A stretch of DNA of 64,000 nt from Brachybacterium sp. FME24 (GTDB lineage: Bacteria > Actinomycetota > Actinomycetes > Actinomycetales > Dermabacteraceae), in the NCBI RefSeq assembly GCF_014897705.1, contig NZ_JABUXV010000001.1, positions 186,001 through 250,000 of the forward strand, read 5' to 3'. A program made the translations under genes and the position numbers. The notes beneath the pieces are model-generated. The model searched no databases, was not told the origin of the DNA, and saw nothing but the letters and a program-made list of their open reading frames with translations. Numbering within the stretch: position 1 is the first letter of the stretch; the number at the start of each line of letters is the position of its first letter. Of this stretch, positions 43,832 to 55,106 are shown one piece after another.

Positions 43832-43852
43832 GACGTCCCTGATCGGGACGTC
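43832..43852. terminator. Second hairpin between greA and the AI-2E gene
   Basis: GACGTCCC-TGATC-GGGACGTC is a perfect 8-bp stem just before the end of the convergent AI-2E family gene. Confidence 0.4.
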
Positions 43853-43860
43853 GACGCCGT

Positions 43861-45207
43861 TCACTCCTGGGCAGGCTTCGAGGGTGGAGCGTCCCCGTCC
43901 TGGGATGATGTCGGTTCCGCGGGCGAGCTTCCCGAGGATGCCGATTCCTCCATGGCAGCCGGATCGGCCGATGCTGCCCTGCTGGACGGCGAGCCGGCCG
44001 GGGTGGCAGGGACGTCCTCGGAGTTCGCCGTCGCGGTCGCCATTGCGTGCTTGCGACCTCCCCCGCCGAGTGCGGCGAAGTGGTCCGCAGCCGTCGAATC
44101 CTGACCCAGCTCGGGGCTGGGGTCGCGGCCGACGATGTACAGCAGCGTCGCATTGACGAAGGCGATCAGCGGGATCGCGAACAGGGCGCCCGGGATGCCG
44201 GCGACCATCGCGCCCCCGGCGACGCCCAGGAACACGGCGAGCGGGTGGAGCTCCACGGCTTTGCCCATGAGGAACGGCTGGAGCACATTGCCCTCCAGCT
44301 GCTGGACCAGCAGGACGATGCCCAGCATGATCAGCGCGAAGATCCAGTTCTGCAGCACCAGCACGAGCAGCACCGCGAGGATGCCCGACGCGATGGCGCC
44401 GACCAGTGGGATGAAGGAGAACAGGAAGACCAGAAGCCAGATCGGCACGGCATAGGAGCCGAGGCCGAGCGCGACCATGCCGATGGAGATACCGACGGCG
44501 TCGACGGCGGCCACCAGGATCTGGGTGCGCACGTAGGCCGACAGCGCCTTCCAGCCGCGACGGAACGCTTCATGGGTTCCGGGGCGGGCATCCGGCGGCA
44601 TCAGGCCCACCGCCCACCGCCAGATGGTCGGGCCGCTCGAGAGTAGGAAGAACAGCGTGAACAGCATGATCACGATGCCGGTGGCGAGATTTCCGACCAC
44701 GGCAGCGGTGCTGAGCGCCGAGTTGAGCACGGTGTCCGCGTTCTCCTGCAGCTTCGTGACCCCCTCGTCGATCGCGGGCTGAATCATCGAGTCATCGAGC
44801 TTGAAGGTCGTGGTCGCCCAGGTCGTCACGGACTGGAAACCGGTGACGGCCTTGTCCTGGATATCGCCGAACTGCGCGATCAGCTGCCGCCCGGCGAGGG
44901 TGAACATGCCCGCGATCACCAGGAGCAGTCCGAGCAGGGCGACGCCGCTGGCCGCCGCCCGGCCGAGGAACGTGTAGCGGGTCAGAACCTTGACGATCGG
45001 AGTCAGCAGCACCGCGAGGAGGATCGCGAGGAGCACCGGGATCACGATGCCGCTGATCTCCCGCAGACCGTAGAGGATCAGCACCGAGGCGGCGGCGATG
45101 ATGATGATCCGCCAGGACCACGCCGCGAGCCGGCGGATGCCGAGCGGGATCTCCTCGACTTCCGGCGCGAGGCCGGATGCCCGCGGGGTGGGGCGCAGCT
45201 TCGACAT
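43861..45207 (-). CDS. AI-2E family transporter/permease
   Basis: About 448 residues with eight or so hydrophobic segments and the family core (FLFSFIPLVGAIASGILAVL, LLVQQLEGNVLQPFLMGKAV, ELHPLAVFLGVAGGAMVAGI, PGALFAIPLIAFVN). ATG 45207 has AAGGAG before it. The final 80 residues are a low-complexity acidic tail. The family exports small molecules or sodium ions; the substrate is not predictable. In M. tuberculosis Rv1101c is the equivalent. Confidence 0.88.
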   Translation of the reverse strand: MSKLRPTPRASGLAPEVEEIPLGIRRLAAWSWRIIIIAAASVLILYGLREISGIVIPVLLAILLAVLLTPIVKVLTRYTFLGRAAASGVALLGLLLVIAGMFTLAGRQLIAQFGDIQDKAVTGFQSVTTWATTTFKLDDSMIQPAIDEGVTKLQENADTVLNSALSTAAVVGNLATGIVIMLFTLFFLLSSGPTIWRWAVGLMPPDARPGTHEAFRRGWKALSAYVRTQILVAAVDAVGISIGMVALGLGSYAVPIWLLVFLFSFIPLVGAIASGILAVLLVLVLQNWIFALIMLGIVLLVQQLEGNVLQPFLMGKAVELHPLAVFLGVAGGAMVAGIPGALFAIPLIAFVNATLLYIVGRDPSPELGQDSTAADHFAALGGGGRKHAMATATANSEDVPATPAGSPSSRAASADPAAMEESASSGSSPAEPTSSQDGDAPPSKPAQE

Positions 45208-45360
45208 GGGACTCCTTCTTCCAACGGGGCCAGGACGGCTCTCGGGCATCCTAGTCCGATCCCGCTGACGACCTGCACGATTCCCCGCACCGACGAAGGT
45301 CTGCCCGGGCGTCGCCGTCGGACGGTAAATTGCCGTCCGCTCTCTCGATAGCGTGACCTC

Positions 45361-46286
<926 letters not shown>

Positions 46287-46302
<16 letters not shown>

Positions 46303-47999
46303 GCAGCGAGCACGCCGCCACCGCCTCGGCGGCCGACGTCCACCACGGCGAAGTTTCCCAGAAGTCCCTCGTCCGACTGCTGCTGACGCTGAAGTGGACG
46401 CTGTGGAAGCGGTCCTACCGCAAGAACGTCGGCAAGATCATCGGCACCGCCATCGGAGTGCTGTACGGCGCCGGCGGGCTCGTGGGCCTGGTGGCCCTCT
46501 TCCTGGGCACCACGCTGTGGGCCGGCGAGGGCGAGACCTTCCCGATGATCATCCGGGGCCTGGGCGCCTTCACGGTGCTGGCATGGTTCCTGATCCCGGT
46601 GCTGGCCTTCGGTCTGGACGACTCCCTGGATCCGCGGTCCTTCGCCCTGTATCCGCGCTCCGCCAAGGAGCTGCAGCCCGGCATGTTCGCCGCCGCCGCC
46701 CTCAGCCTCCCCAGCATCTTCACCCTGCTCGCCGTGCTCGCGGCCACCGCCTTCGAGGTGCTGTGGCTGGTGCTGTTCGGACAGGGCGCCGGATGGATCG
46801 CCCTGGCCGTGGTGGCGCTGATCCCCGCGAACCTGGCGGGGATGGCGCTGTGCCTGCTGCTGCCGCGCGCCTGGTTCGCGCACTCCGCGAGCCGCGCGTC
46901 CTCCCGCAGCGGGCGCGAGCTCGGCGGCGTCGTCGCCATGATGGTCATGTTCGCGGCGATCTACGGATTCTCCCTGAGCATCCAGCGGGTCGGCGATCTG
47001 GACTTCGAGCTCCTGCGCCAATGGCTCCCCCGTCTGGTCGACATCGTCGCCTGGACCCCGTTCGGTGCACTCTTCGCCGTGCCGATGGACCTCGCCGAGG
47101 GCGCGGTGCTCCCGGCGGTGCTGCGCGCCCTGATCGGCGCGGCCGCGATCGCGGCGACCTGGATGTGGTGGCGACGCTCGATCGCCGCGTCCCTCACCTC
47201 GGCCCTGAGCGGGGATGCTTCCTCCGGCGCCGCGAAGGTCTCGGCCCTGGTGCCCCGGTTCGTCAAGCCCACCGCTTTCGGAGCTGTGCTGGGGAAGTCG
47301 CTGCGCTATTGGCGGCGCGACACCCGGTACCTGGCCGCGATCGGCATCTACCCGTTGATCATCGTGTTCTTGGTGGCCATGGGGCTGGTGCTGCCGGAGT
47401 CCCGCCCGATGATGCTCGTGATGGTCGTCTTCATGTGCGGGCTCAGCGGGATCAGCCTGTGCAACGAGATCGGTTTCGACGGCCCCTCGGGATGGGTGAA
47501 CATCACCGCCAATCTTCCGGCGCGCGCGAACCTACTGGGTCGCGTCGCCGCGATCGCGCTGCTCATGGCGCCGCCGGTCGTGGTGATCACCGTCGCCCTG
47601 CCGATGCTCTTCGGCATGGCGCACCTCATCCCCCTGGTCGTGCTCGCGTCTCTCGGAGCCATGGCCAGCGGCTGGGGTTCCTCCGTCGCGATCAGCGCGA
47701 TCCTGCCGTACCCGAGCTCCCCTCCCGGCACGAACCCCATGAAGGACAAGTCCGCCTCGAGCGCCAACGCGATGCTCACGATGACGATCGCGATGGTCGC
47801 CGTGTTCGTCCCGCAGATCCCGACCATCATCCTGGCGATCTGGGGTCTGATCATCGGCAGCGACATCCTGCTGCTGGTGGGCGGGCTGATCTCCCTCGTG
47901 CTCGGCGCGGCCACCTTCCTCGTGGGGCTGCGGATCGGCACGGTCCGGCTGACCAGTCGCTACCCGGACGTGTTCCAGAAGGTCCGCGACTTCCTGTGA
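46287..47999 (+). CDS. ABC-2 type exporter permease, large
   Basis: 570 residues with about twelve hydrophobic segments and no ATPase motifs. It starts at GTG 46287 with GGGAG upstream. Segments such as YRKNVGKIIGTAIGVLYGAG and GKSLRYWRRDTRYLAAIGIY match large actinobacterial ABC-2 permeases. It ends 20 bp from the convergent rimI gene. Possible role in lipid or antibiotic export is inference. Confidence 0.82.
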
Positions 48000-48018
48000 G
48001 GCGCGGCGCGGAGGTGAC

Positions 48019-48495
48019 CTACAGCTCGCGCTGCATGACCAGGGCGTCGATCCGTCGGCCGCGGATCCGGTAGTAGCCCGTGCGACGGTCGATCTCCTGG
48101 TAGCCGGAGCGCTCGTAGAACGTGCGGGCCCGTGCGTTGTCCTCGCGCACCTCCAGCAGCATCCGGGAGGCGCCGCCGAGGCGTGCCTGCTCCTCGCACC
48201 AGGCCAGCAGCGCACGACCGATGCCCGCGCTCTCGCGACGGGTGCCGATGGTGTGCAGATCGGCCAGGTCGCCGGCGAGCATGATCCCGGAGTAGCCGAG
48301 CAGTTTTCCGCTCGCGTCCGCGCCCTGAGCGGCGACCACATAGCGGCGGTCGGGGTGCCCGAGCTCCGCGGCGAGCTGGAACACGTTCCAGGCCTCGTCG
48401 GGGAACAGCTCGAGCTCGGCGACGGCGATCTCCTCGACGTCGTCGAGGGTCGCGGGGCGCAGCGCCCAATCCCTCGCGTCGCCGGCGTCGACCAT
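48019..48495 (-). CDS. rimI: Ribosomal protein S18 alanine N-acetyltransferase-like
   Basis: 158 residues of the GNAT family with SAGIGRALLAWCEEQARLGG holding the acetyl-CoA motif and ARTFYERSGYQEIDRRTGYY at the end, typical of RimI. It is one base from the tsaB stop. RimI and TsaB/E commonly share an operon. The last gene of the usual set, tsaD, is not in this window. Confidence 0.88.
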   Translation of the reverse strand: MVDAGDARDWALRPATLDDVEEIAVAELELFPDEAWNVFQLAAELGHPDRRYVVAAQGADASGKLLGYSGIMLAGDLADLHTIGTRRESAGIGRALLAWCEEQARLGGASRMLLEVREDNARARTFYERSGYQEIDRRTGYYRIRGRRIDALVMQREL

Positions 48496-48496
48496 C

Positions 48497-49192
48497 TCAG
48501 CGCCCCAGGGTGCTCTTGCGAGCGGTGGGCTTGGCGGCGTCGGGCGCGCGCAGGTACATGGGATCCGTGTCGGCCAGCTCGGCGCCCTGCGCAGTCAGCT
48601 GCGCGGCGGCGAGGATCAGGTGCCCGGCGTCGACATGCACGAGCTGAGTGGTCGCCGGCAGCAGCTCCGGGTACAGCGTGGTGCCGGAGCCGACGAGCAG
48701 GTCGCAGGCGGTGAGCTCGGCGGCGACGTCTGCGGGTGCGCCGACGGCGGGCTCTGCCTCGCGCGTCACCCGAGCGTCCGCCTGGCGCCGGTAGCGCGCG
48801 TGGTAGACCTCGCGGCGGCGGGCATCCAGCGCCACGGCGACCGTGACCGGGGCGGCGTCGGTGGTCGCGAAGGCCTGGTGGGCCAGGGCGTCCAGGGAGC
48901 TGAGTCCGTACAGCGGCACATCCAGCACCCCGGCGATGCTGCGCGCGGCGACGAGGCCGACCCGCAATCCGGTGAACGGCCCCGGGCCGCGGCCGACGAC
49001 GATGCCGGTGAGGTCGCTGCGCTGTGCGCCGACCTCATGCATCGCCTCGTCCACGAGTGCCAGCAGCACCTCGTCGTGGTGCCGGGAGCGGTCATCGCCG
49101 CGCACGACGAGGATCTCCGGGGCGGGCCCGGTGAGAGTGCCCCGGGCGACGGCGACGCTCACCGCTCCGGAGGTATCGATTCCCAGCAGCAT
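48497..49192 (-). CDS. tsaB: tRNA threonylcarbamoyladenosine biosynthesis protein TsaB
   Basis: 232 residues of the ASKHA fold: LLGIDTSGAVSVAVARG at the start, GIVVGRGPGPFTGLRVGLVA, and LYGLSSLDALAHQAF. It is the scaffold of TsaD in making t6A on tRNAs. The start overlaps the tsaE stop by one base (TGATG). Confidence 0.93.
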   Translation of the reverse strand: MLLGIDTSGAVSVAVARGTLTGPAPEILVVRGDDRSRHHDEVLLALVDEAMHEVGAQRSDLTGIVVGRGPGPFTGLRVGLVAARSIAGVLDVPLYGLSSLDALAHQAFATTDAAPVTVAVALDARRREVYHARYRRQADARVTREAEPAVGAPADVAAELTACDLLVGSGTTLYPELLPATTQLVHVDAGHLILAAAQLTAQGAELADTDPMYLRAPDAAKPTARKSTLGR

Positions 49193-49734
49193 CAGCAGTT
49201 CTCCTCGATGGTCGTGGCAGTCCCGTGGAGCGACGCCAGCGCGAGGACGAGCTGCTCGATCGCGCGCTCGTCCCAGCGCGGCCCGTTGGGGCTCAGGCGC
49301 AGGGTGCGCGGCTCGTCGGGATCCTCGGGATCCTCGACCTGGTCGGGACGTTCGAGCTCGAGCAGCAGGAAGGAATCGACCAGGTGCTCGACCCGATCAC
49401 GCCCCCATTCGACGACGGTGACGGCCTGGTCGAGGTCCGCTTCGAGGTCGAGGTCGTCGATGTCGCCCCCTCCCCCGAGCCGATAGGCGTCCACGTGCAC
49501 GAGGGCGGGGCCGCCGATCAGGCTCGGATGCACCCGCTCGATGACGAAGGTCGGGGAGGCGACCGGACCGCGCACCCCGAGGCCCGCACCGAGTCCCTGC
49601 GTGAAGGTGGTCTTGCCGGCACCGAGGGGCCCGTCCAGGATCAGCAGGTCACCGGCCCGCAGCACCTCTGCGATCGCCGTCGCGGCAGCGCGGGTGCCGT
49701 CGGCGTCGACCGTGCGGAGCACGAGAGCGCTCAC
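49192..49734 (-). CDS. tsaE: tRNA threonylcarbamoyladenosine biosynthesis ATPase TsaE
   Basis: P-loop LILDGPLGAGKTTFTQGLGA, then SPTFVIERVHPS and HVDAYRLGG, with VEWGRDRVEHL, define TsaE (YjeE). GTG 49734 overlaps the alr stop (GTGA). 180 residues, with an acidic C-terminal extension. TsaE drives t6A synthesis with TsaB and TsaD. Confidence 0.95.
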   Translation of the reverse strand: MSALVLRTVDADGTRAAATAIAEVLRAGDLLILDGPLGAGKTTFTQGLGAGLGVRGPVASPTFVIERVHPSLIGGPALVHVDAYRLGGGGDIDDLDLEADLDQAVTVVEWGRDRVEHLVDSFLLLELERPDQVEDPEDPDEPRTLRLSPNGPRWDERAIEQLVLALASLHGTATTIEENC

Positions 49735-50903
49735 GCGCGGACCTCGCGGGTGACTCGGCCGGAGACCGAGGTGAGGATCTCGTAGGGGATGGTCCCGGCA
49801 GCCCGGGCCCAGTCGTCGGCCGTCGTCGCGGCGGGCCCGGTGGGTGCTCCCCCGGCGTCGCCGAAGAGGAAGACCTCGTCACCGGCGCGGGCGTCGGTGT
49901 CCGGGCCCAGATCGATGACGATCTGGTCCATGCTGATGCGCCCGACCTGCGGGGCGCGGTGGTCGCCGGATTCGGTGCGCACGAGCACGTGGCAGTGATC
50001 GCTGCCGGCGCGGTGCAACCCGTCGGCGTATCCGATCGGGACCAGGCCGAGGCGGGTGTCCCGGGTGGTGGTGCGGATCCTGCCGTAGCCGATGCTGTGG
50101 CCTTCGGGGACCTCCTTGACCAGAGCCAGGCGGCTGGTGAGGGTCATCGCCGGGCGCAGCGGCAGGTCGGTCGCCACCGGCGGGTAGCCGTACAGCGCGA
50201 TGCCGGGGCGCACCAGGTCGCGGTGCAGGTCCGGGCGGGTCAGCAGGGCAGCGGAGTTCGCGAGATGCTGCAGCGGGATGGGGCCGACCTCCTCGGCGAG
50301 CGCTGCGCACGCCGAATCGAACAGGTCGACCTCCTGATCCGTGGACGGGTCCGCGGGGTCATCGGCGCTGGTGAGGTGGGTCCATGCGGCGACGACCTGG
50401 ATGAAGTCGTCCTCACGCATGGCCGCGCCGATCTCCCGGATCTGCCAGGGCAGGACGCCGTTGCGACCCATGCCGGTGTCGATCTTCAGGTGCACGCGGG
50501 CGCGACGATCGGCCTGGCGGGCGGCTGCGGAGACCAGCTCGAGCATCTCCGGGGAGCCGACGGACACATCGATCCCGGCGGAGAGCACGTCGGGCAGCAC
50601 GGTCGCGGCTGTGTGCGGCTCGTACAGCCAGGTCAGGATGTGCACGTCGAGGCCGGCGCGGGAAAGGGCCAGTGCGCTCGCGGGGTGGGCGACGCCCAGC
50701 CAGGTGGCGCCTCCCTCGAGCGCCGCGCGCGCCGCGTTGAGCATTCCGTGCCCATAGCCGTCGGCCTTCACCACGGCCATCAGGGCCGTGTGCTCCTCGA
50801 GCAGTCCGGTCAGGGTGCGAGTGTTCTGGGTGATGGCCGACGGGTCGATCACGGCCCGGTTGGGCACGTGCCGAGGGTCCTCGGCCGGGATCGGGATGGT
50901 CAT
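49731..50903 (-). CDS. alr: Alanine racemase
   Basis: Fold-type III PLP enzyme of 390 residues that makes D-alanine for peptidoglycan. PLP lysine K46 is in MAVVKADGYGHG; GMGRNG and LVPIGYADGLHR (catalytic tyrosine) are present, and the substrate-contacting VGRISMDQIVIDLG is near the end. I start at ATG 50903 (MTIPIPAEDP); a longer frame is shadow sequence. The end overlaps tsaE. Confidence 0.95.
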   Translation of the reverse strand: MTIPIPAEDPRHVPNRAVIDPSAITQNTRTLTGLLEEHTALMAVVKADGYGHGMLNAARAALEGGATWLGVAHPASALALSRAGLDVHILTWLYEPHTAATVLPDVLSAGIDVSVGSPEMLELVSAAARQADRRARVHLKIDTGMGRNGVLPWQIREIGAAMREDDFIQVVAAWTHLTSADDPADPSTDQEVDLFDSACAALAEEVGPIPLQHLANSAALLTRPDLHRDLVRPGIALYGYPPVATDLPLRPAMTLTSRLALVKEVPEGHSIGYGRIRTTTRDTRLGLVPIGYADGLHRAGSDHCHVLVRTESGDHRAPQVGRISMDQIVIDLGPDTDARAGDEVFLFGDAGGAPTGPAATTADDWARAAGTIPYEILTSVSGRVTREVRA

Positions 50904-50916
50904 CGGGCTCCTAAGT

Positions 50917-52407
50917 TCACGGCAGGGCGCCCGCCAGGATAGTCCCGAGCGCCTCCGGGAGGTGCTCGGCGACGTCGAGGGCGACCAGTGGCAGCCTCCC
51001 ATCCCGAGACGCGAGCCTGCCCGCGCGGCCGTGGAGGATCGATGCCAGCGCCGCGGCGTCGGGACCGGGAAGCCCCGCGGCGAGCAGGGTACCGAGCACC
51101 CCGGCCAGGACGTCGCCGGTGCCGGCGGTGGCGAGCTGGGGCGTGGCATCGCCCTGGGCGCGCAACGGCCCGCCGTCGCCGGGCGCGATCACGGTGATCG
51201 CCCCCTTGAGCAGGACTGTCGCCCCGGTCGCAGCGGCGAGCGCTGCCGCGAGCTCGGGGCCGGGCAGGTCCGCGTCGAGGCCGAGGCGGGCAGCGAGCCG
51301 GTCCGCTTCCCCGCGATGCGGAGTGAGGACGATATCGGCGCCGAAGCGGTGCTGCGCGGTGACGGCGTCGAGGCCGCCGGCGTCGATCACGCCACAGTCC
51401 AGGGCGGCGTCGGCGGCGCTCAGGAGTTCGACGCCGGCGCGGGTGCGAGGTTCCTCACCGGAGAGCCCGGGACCGACCACGAGGGCGTGGGTGCGACCGA
51501 CCGCGCCGAGATCGACGGTATCGGTGGGGTGGCCGACGACCTCGGGGCGGGTGCGCAGGACGAGGTCCAGGACGCTCTGCGGGGCGAGGCATCGGACCAT
51601 CCCCGCGCCGGCACGGGCCGCCCCCGAGGCGGCGAGCACCGCAGCGCCCGGGTATCGGGGGCTGCCGGCGGCGAGGGCGACCACGCCGCGCGAGTACTTG
51701 GTGGCGTGATGGTCAGGGTGCGGCCACAGATCGTGGACGTCGTCGTCCTCCAGGCGCAGCACGGCAGGCGCTGCCGGCAGCAGCGACGCGAGGCCGATGT
51801 CCACGAGGCGGATCCGGCCGGCGACCTCGGAGCCGCCGGGCAGCAGCAGGCCCGCTTTCACGGCCCCGAAGGTCACGGTCTCCTGCGCGCCGAGGGCTCC
51901 GGAAGCAGCCTGACCGGTGGTGGCGTCGACGAAGCTCGGCATATCGACGGCGACGACGGAGACCCCACTGGTGCGCACCGCATCCAGCAGCCCAGCGAGT
52001 TCCGAGGGGATCTCGGGGCGACCGCCGAGGCCGACGATCGCATCGAGCACCAGGTCGGCCTCGGCGATCTGGGCTTCGACGTCCTCTAGGGAGGTCTGGG
52101 CGAGGTCACGGATCGTGCCACCGGACTCGCGAAGGGCATCAGCGCTGGGACCGTGGAGGTCATCGCCGGTGGCGATCACGTCGACGACCACGCCCTCGTG
52201 GCACAGCATCGAGGCGGCGAGCAGCCCGTCGCCGCCGTTCGCGCCGCGGCCGGCGAGGACCAGGACATGCGGCTCCTCGGGGGTGCGCAGGCGCTCGGCG
52301 ACCCGGCCGGCGAGGGCACGGGCCGCTCGGTGCATGAGCGGCTGACCGGCGGCGAGCAGCGGTGCTTCCGCGTCTCGGATGTCCTTCGCGCTGTATCCGC
52401 TGATCAT
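50917..52407 (-). CDS. nnr: Bifunctional NAD(P)HX epimerase/dehydratase
   Basis: The N-terminal YjeF_N epimerase (about 1-210) has VLAGRGANGGDGLLAASML. The C-terminal YjeF_C dehydratase has VVALAAGSPRYPGAAVLAAS, TPHRGEADRLAARLG and TAGTGDVLAGVLGTLLAAGL, which bind ATP/ADP. It repairs damaged NAD(P)H. 496 residues. The start overlaps the acpS stop (ATGA). Confidence 0.95.
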   Translation of the reverse strand: MISGYSAKDIRDAEAPLLAAGQPLMHRAARALAGRVAERLRTPEEPHVLVLAGRGANGGDGLLAASMLCHEGVVVDVIATGDDLHGPSADALRESGGTIRDLAQTSLEDVEAQIAEADLVLDAIVGLGGRPEIPSELAGLLDAVRTSGVSVVAVDMPSFVDATTGQAASGALGAQETVTFGAVKAGLLLPGGSEVAGRIRLVDIGLASLLPAAPAVLRLEDDDVHDLWPHPDHHATKYSRGVVALAAGSPRYPGAAVLAASGAARAGAGMVRCLAPQSVLDLVLRTRPEVVGHPTDTVDLGAVGRTHALVVGPGLSGEEPRTRAGVELLSAADAALDCGVIDAGGLDAVTAQHRFGADIVLTPHRGEADRLAARLGLDADLPGPELAAALAAATGATVLLKGAITVIAPGDGGPLRAQGDATPQLATAGTGDVLAGVLGTLLAAGLPGPDAAALASILHGRAGRLASRDGRLPLVALDVAEHLPEALGTILAGALP

Positions 52408-52928
52408 CGGTGCATCCGGTCGTCGGCGACGGCGACGGTGGTGGCCTCGTCGCCGGGTGTGGCGCTCTGTGCGGGCCGGTCGAACGCCGGTGCCTCGCGC
52501 TCGGCGACCACGATCGCCGTGGCGATGTCGCCGTCGTGGGACAGCGACAGGTGCAGATGTCCGACCCCCTGGGACTCGGCGGAGCGCAGCGTCGCGCCGC
52601 GCAGTCGCAGGTACGGGCGGCGCGCGTGCGTCCGTTCGACGGTGACGTCCTGCCAGGAGAAGTCCCCCGGAGCGCCGAGCGCCTTGCCCACGGCCTCTTT
52701 GGCCGCGACCCGGGCGGCGCGGGAGGCGTCGGACAGTCCGCGCTCCGACGGCGTGAACAGCCGATCCAGCAGGGCAGGGGTGCGCTCGATCATCACGGCC
52801 AGGCGTGCGATGCCTACGACGTCGATACCCGTTCCGACCACGACGCCGTCCGGGCGGGGCGCGAACGCCCGGCCCCCGAAGCTGTCGTCGGGGCCGGGCG
52901 TCGGCGTCGCGGTCGGGAAACTGCTCAT
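52404..52928 (-). CDS. acpS: Holo-[acyl-carrier-protein] synthase
   Basis: The AcpS motifs VGTGIDVVGIARL (Mg-binding Asp) and AAKEAVGKALG are at about residues 31-43 and 74-84; HLSLSHDGDIATA is near the end. The enzyme adds phosphopantetheine to ACP. A disordered N-terminal extension of about 28 residues is present if ATG 52928 is the start. It overlaps nnr. Confidence 0.93.
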   Translation of the reverse strand: MSSFPTATPTPGPDDSFGGRAFAPRPDGVVVGTGIDVVGIARLAVMIERTPALLDRLFTPSERGLSDASRAARVAAKEAVGKALGAPGDFSWQDVTVERTHARRPYLRLRGATLRSAESQGVGHLHLSLSHDGDIATAIVVAEREAPAFDRPAQSATPGDEATTVAVADDRMHR

Positions 52929-52981
52929 CTCCGAAGTATCACACCCCGGTCCGGGGGCCGCAGGACGGCGAGGTCACACTC

Positions 52982-54850
52982 TCATTCCACCGTGACGGAC
53001 TTCGCGAGGTTGCGCGGCTGATCCACGTCCAGGCCCTTGGCGGTGGCGAGCTCGCAGGAGAAGATCTGCAGCGGGATCACCGTCAGCAGCGCCGCGAACA
53101 GGGTGCGGGTGGCGGGCACCCGGATCACCTCATCGGCGTAGGGAAGCACGGCGTCGTCGCCCTCCTCGGCGATCACCAGGGTGCGGGCGCCGCGGGCGCG
53201 CACCTCCTGGATGTTCGAGACCACCTTGGAGTGCAGCGAATGGCGCCCGTTGGGCGAGGGCACGATGACGAAGACCGGCTGCCCCTCCTCGACCAGGGCG
53301 ATCGGGCCGTGCTTGAGCTCGCCGGCGGCGAAGCCCTCGGCGTGGATGTAGGCGATCTCCTTGAGCTTGAGCGCGCCCTCCATCGCGGTCGGGTAGCCGA
53401 CGTGGCGGCCCAGGAACAGCACGCTGGTGGCGTCCTGCATGTCCTGGGCGAGCTTCTCGACCTGTCCGGAGTTGTCCAGCACCTGCTGGATCTGGTCGGG
53501 GATCTGCTCGAGGTCGCCCATCAGCGCGGCGATCTCGTCGGGGTAGAGGTTGCCGCGCACCTGCGCCAGGAACAGGCCCAGCAGGTAGCAGGCGGCGATC
53601 TGGCCCAGGTAGGCCTTGGTGGAGGCGACGGCGATCTCGGGGCCGACGTGCAGGTACAGCGCGGCATCGGACTCGCGCGGGATGGTCGAGCCGCGGGTGT
53701 TGCACAGCGCGATGACCTTCGCCCCCTGCTCGCGGGCGTGGCGCACGGCCATCAGGGTGTCCATGGTCTCGCCGGACTGCGAGATCGCGACCACCAGGGT
53801 CTTCTCGGTCACGACCGGGTCGCGGTAGCGGAACTCGTGGGCGAGCTCGACCTCGGTGGGGATCCGGCACCAGTGCTCGATGGCGTACTTCGCCACCGCG
53901 CCGGCATTGGCGGCGGTGCCGCAGGCGACCACGACGATCTTGTCGACGCTGCGCAGCAGAGCGGGGTCGATGTCCATCTCGTCCAGCTTCAGGGAGCCGT
54001 TCTCGAGTCGGCCCAGCAGGGTGTCCGCCACGGCGCTCGCCTGCTCGTGGATCTCCTTGGCCATGAAGGACGGGTAGCCGCCCTTCTGCGCGGCCGCGGC
54101 GTCCCACTCGATGGTGTAGCGCTTGGCGTCGGTGACCTCGTGGCCCTCGAAGTCGATGATCCGCACCTCGTCCGCGGTGACAGTCACGACCTGGTCCTGG
54201 CCGATCTCGAGGGCCTCCTTGGTGGAGTCCACGAAAGCGGCGACGTCGGAGCCCAGGAAGTTCTCGCCCTCGCCGAGACCCACGACCAGCGGGGAGTTGC
54301 GACGGGCGGCGACCACGGTGTCCGGGGCGTCGCGGTGCACGGCCAGCAGGGTGAAGGCTCCGTCGAGAGAGGCGGCGGCCCGGCGCATCGCCTCGGTGAG
54401 GTCCCCGGTCTGCTCCATCTCACGGGCGACCAGGTGGGCGGCGGCCTCGGAATCGGTCTCGGAGGTGAAGGAGTAGCCCTGGCCCTCGAGCTCGGCGCGC
54501 AGGTTCGCGAAGTTCTCGATGATGCCGTTGTGGACGACGGCGAGCTCGCCGTCGCGGCCGCCGAGGTGGGGGTGGGCGTTGGCGTCGGTGGGGCCGCCGT
54601 GGGTGGCCCATCGGGTGTGGGCGATGGAGACGCGCCCGGTGGTCTCGGTGTCTCCGTCGAGGGCTTCACGGAGATTCGCCAGTTTGCCGGCGCGTTTGGT
54701 CACGCTCACCGAGTCGCCGTCGATCACGGCGACGCCCGCGGAGTCATAGCCGCGGTACTCGAGGCGGGCGAGGCCCTGGAGGGCGACGTCCACCGGACGG
54801 GAAGAGGGGCCTGAGGCCTGAGGGCCTGCGTATCCGACGATTCCACACAT
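52982..54850 (-). CDS. glmS: Glutamine-fructose-6-phosphate aminotransferase (isomerizing)
   Basis: ATG 54850 gives MCGIVGYAG, so Cys2 becomes the N-terminal catalytic nucleophile of the glutaminase. GLARLEYRGYDSAGVAV and HTRWATHGGPTDANAHPH follow. The C-terminal part has two SIS domains (VVACGTAANAGAVAKYA; VLFLGRHVGYPTAMEGALKL). 622 residues. It makes glucosamine 6-phosphate for peptidoglycan, with glmM nearby. It lies 53 bp before acpS. Confidence 0.97.
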   Translation of the reverse strand: MCGIVGYAGPQASGPSSRPVDVALQGLARLEYRGYDSAGVAVIDGDSVSVTKRAGKLANLREALDGDTETTGRVSIAHTRWATHGGPTDANAHPHLGGRDGELAVVHNGIIENFANLRAELEGQGYSFTSETDSEAAAHLVAREMEQTGDLTEAMRRAAASLDGAFTLLAVHRDAPDTVVAARRNSPLVVGLGEGENFLGSDVAAFVDSTKEALEIGQDQVVTVTADEVRIIDFEGHEVTDAKRYTIEWDAAAAQKGGYPSFMAKEIHEQASAVADTLLGRLENGSLKLDEMDIDPALLRSVDKIVVVACGTAANAGAVAKYAIEHWCRIPTEVELAHEFRYRDPVVTEKTLVVAISQSGETMDTLMAVRHAREQGAKVIALCNTRGSTIPRESDAALYLHVGPEIAVASTKAYLGQIAACYLLGLFLAQVRGNLYPDEIAALMGDLEQIPDQIQQVLDNSGQVEKLAQDMQDATSVLFLGRHVGYPTAMEGALKLKEIAYIHAEGFAAGELKHGPIALVEEGQPVFVIVPSPNGRHSLHSKVVSNIQEVRARGARTLVIAEEGDDAVLPYADEVIRVPATRTLFAALLTVIPLQIFSCELATAKGLDVDQPRNLAKSVTVE

Positions 54851-55106
54851 GATGATCACGCTAACGATCGCGGCGACGACGAGCCGCAGGTGAACGACAT
54901 TCTCGCGAGTCGTTCCTCACCCGAGAGGGGGTCGGTGCACAGGCCTGGTCGAACGCGCGCACGAGCAGTCACATTCACGCACGCACCCCTTATCCATCGA
55001 CATCCGGTCGCCGGCCCGAGCCGCCGGGAGCTCTCCGCGTGCGGTACCGGTCTCATCGCGGCGGTCGTTGCACGGCGGCACCCGAACTGCTGGAACAATC
55101 AACCCC

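Noticed and set aside
52805-54814. 669-codon plus-strand frame
   Set aside because: It is antisense to glmS, whose motifs and N-terminal cysteine are clear.
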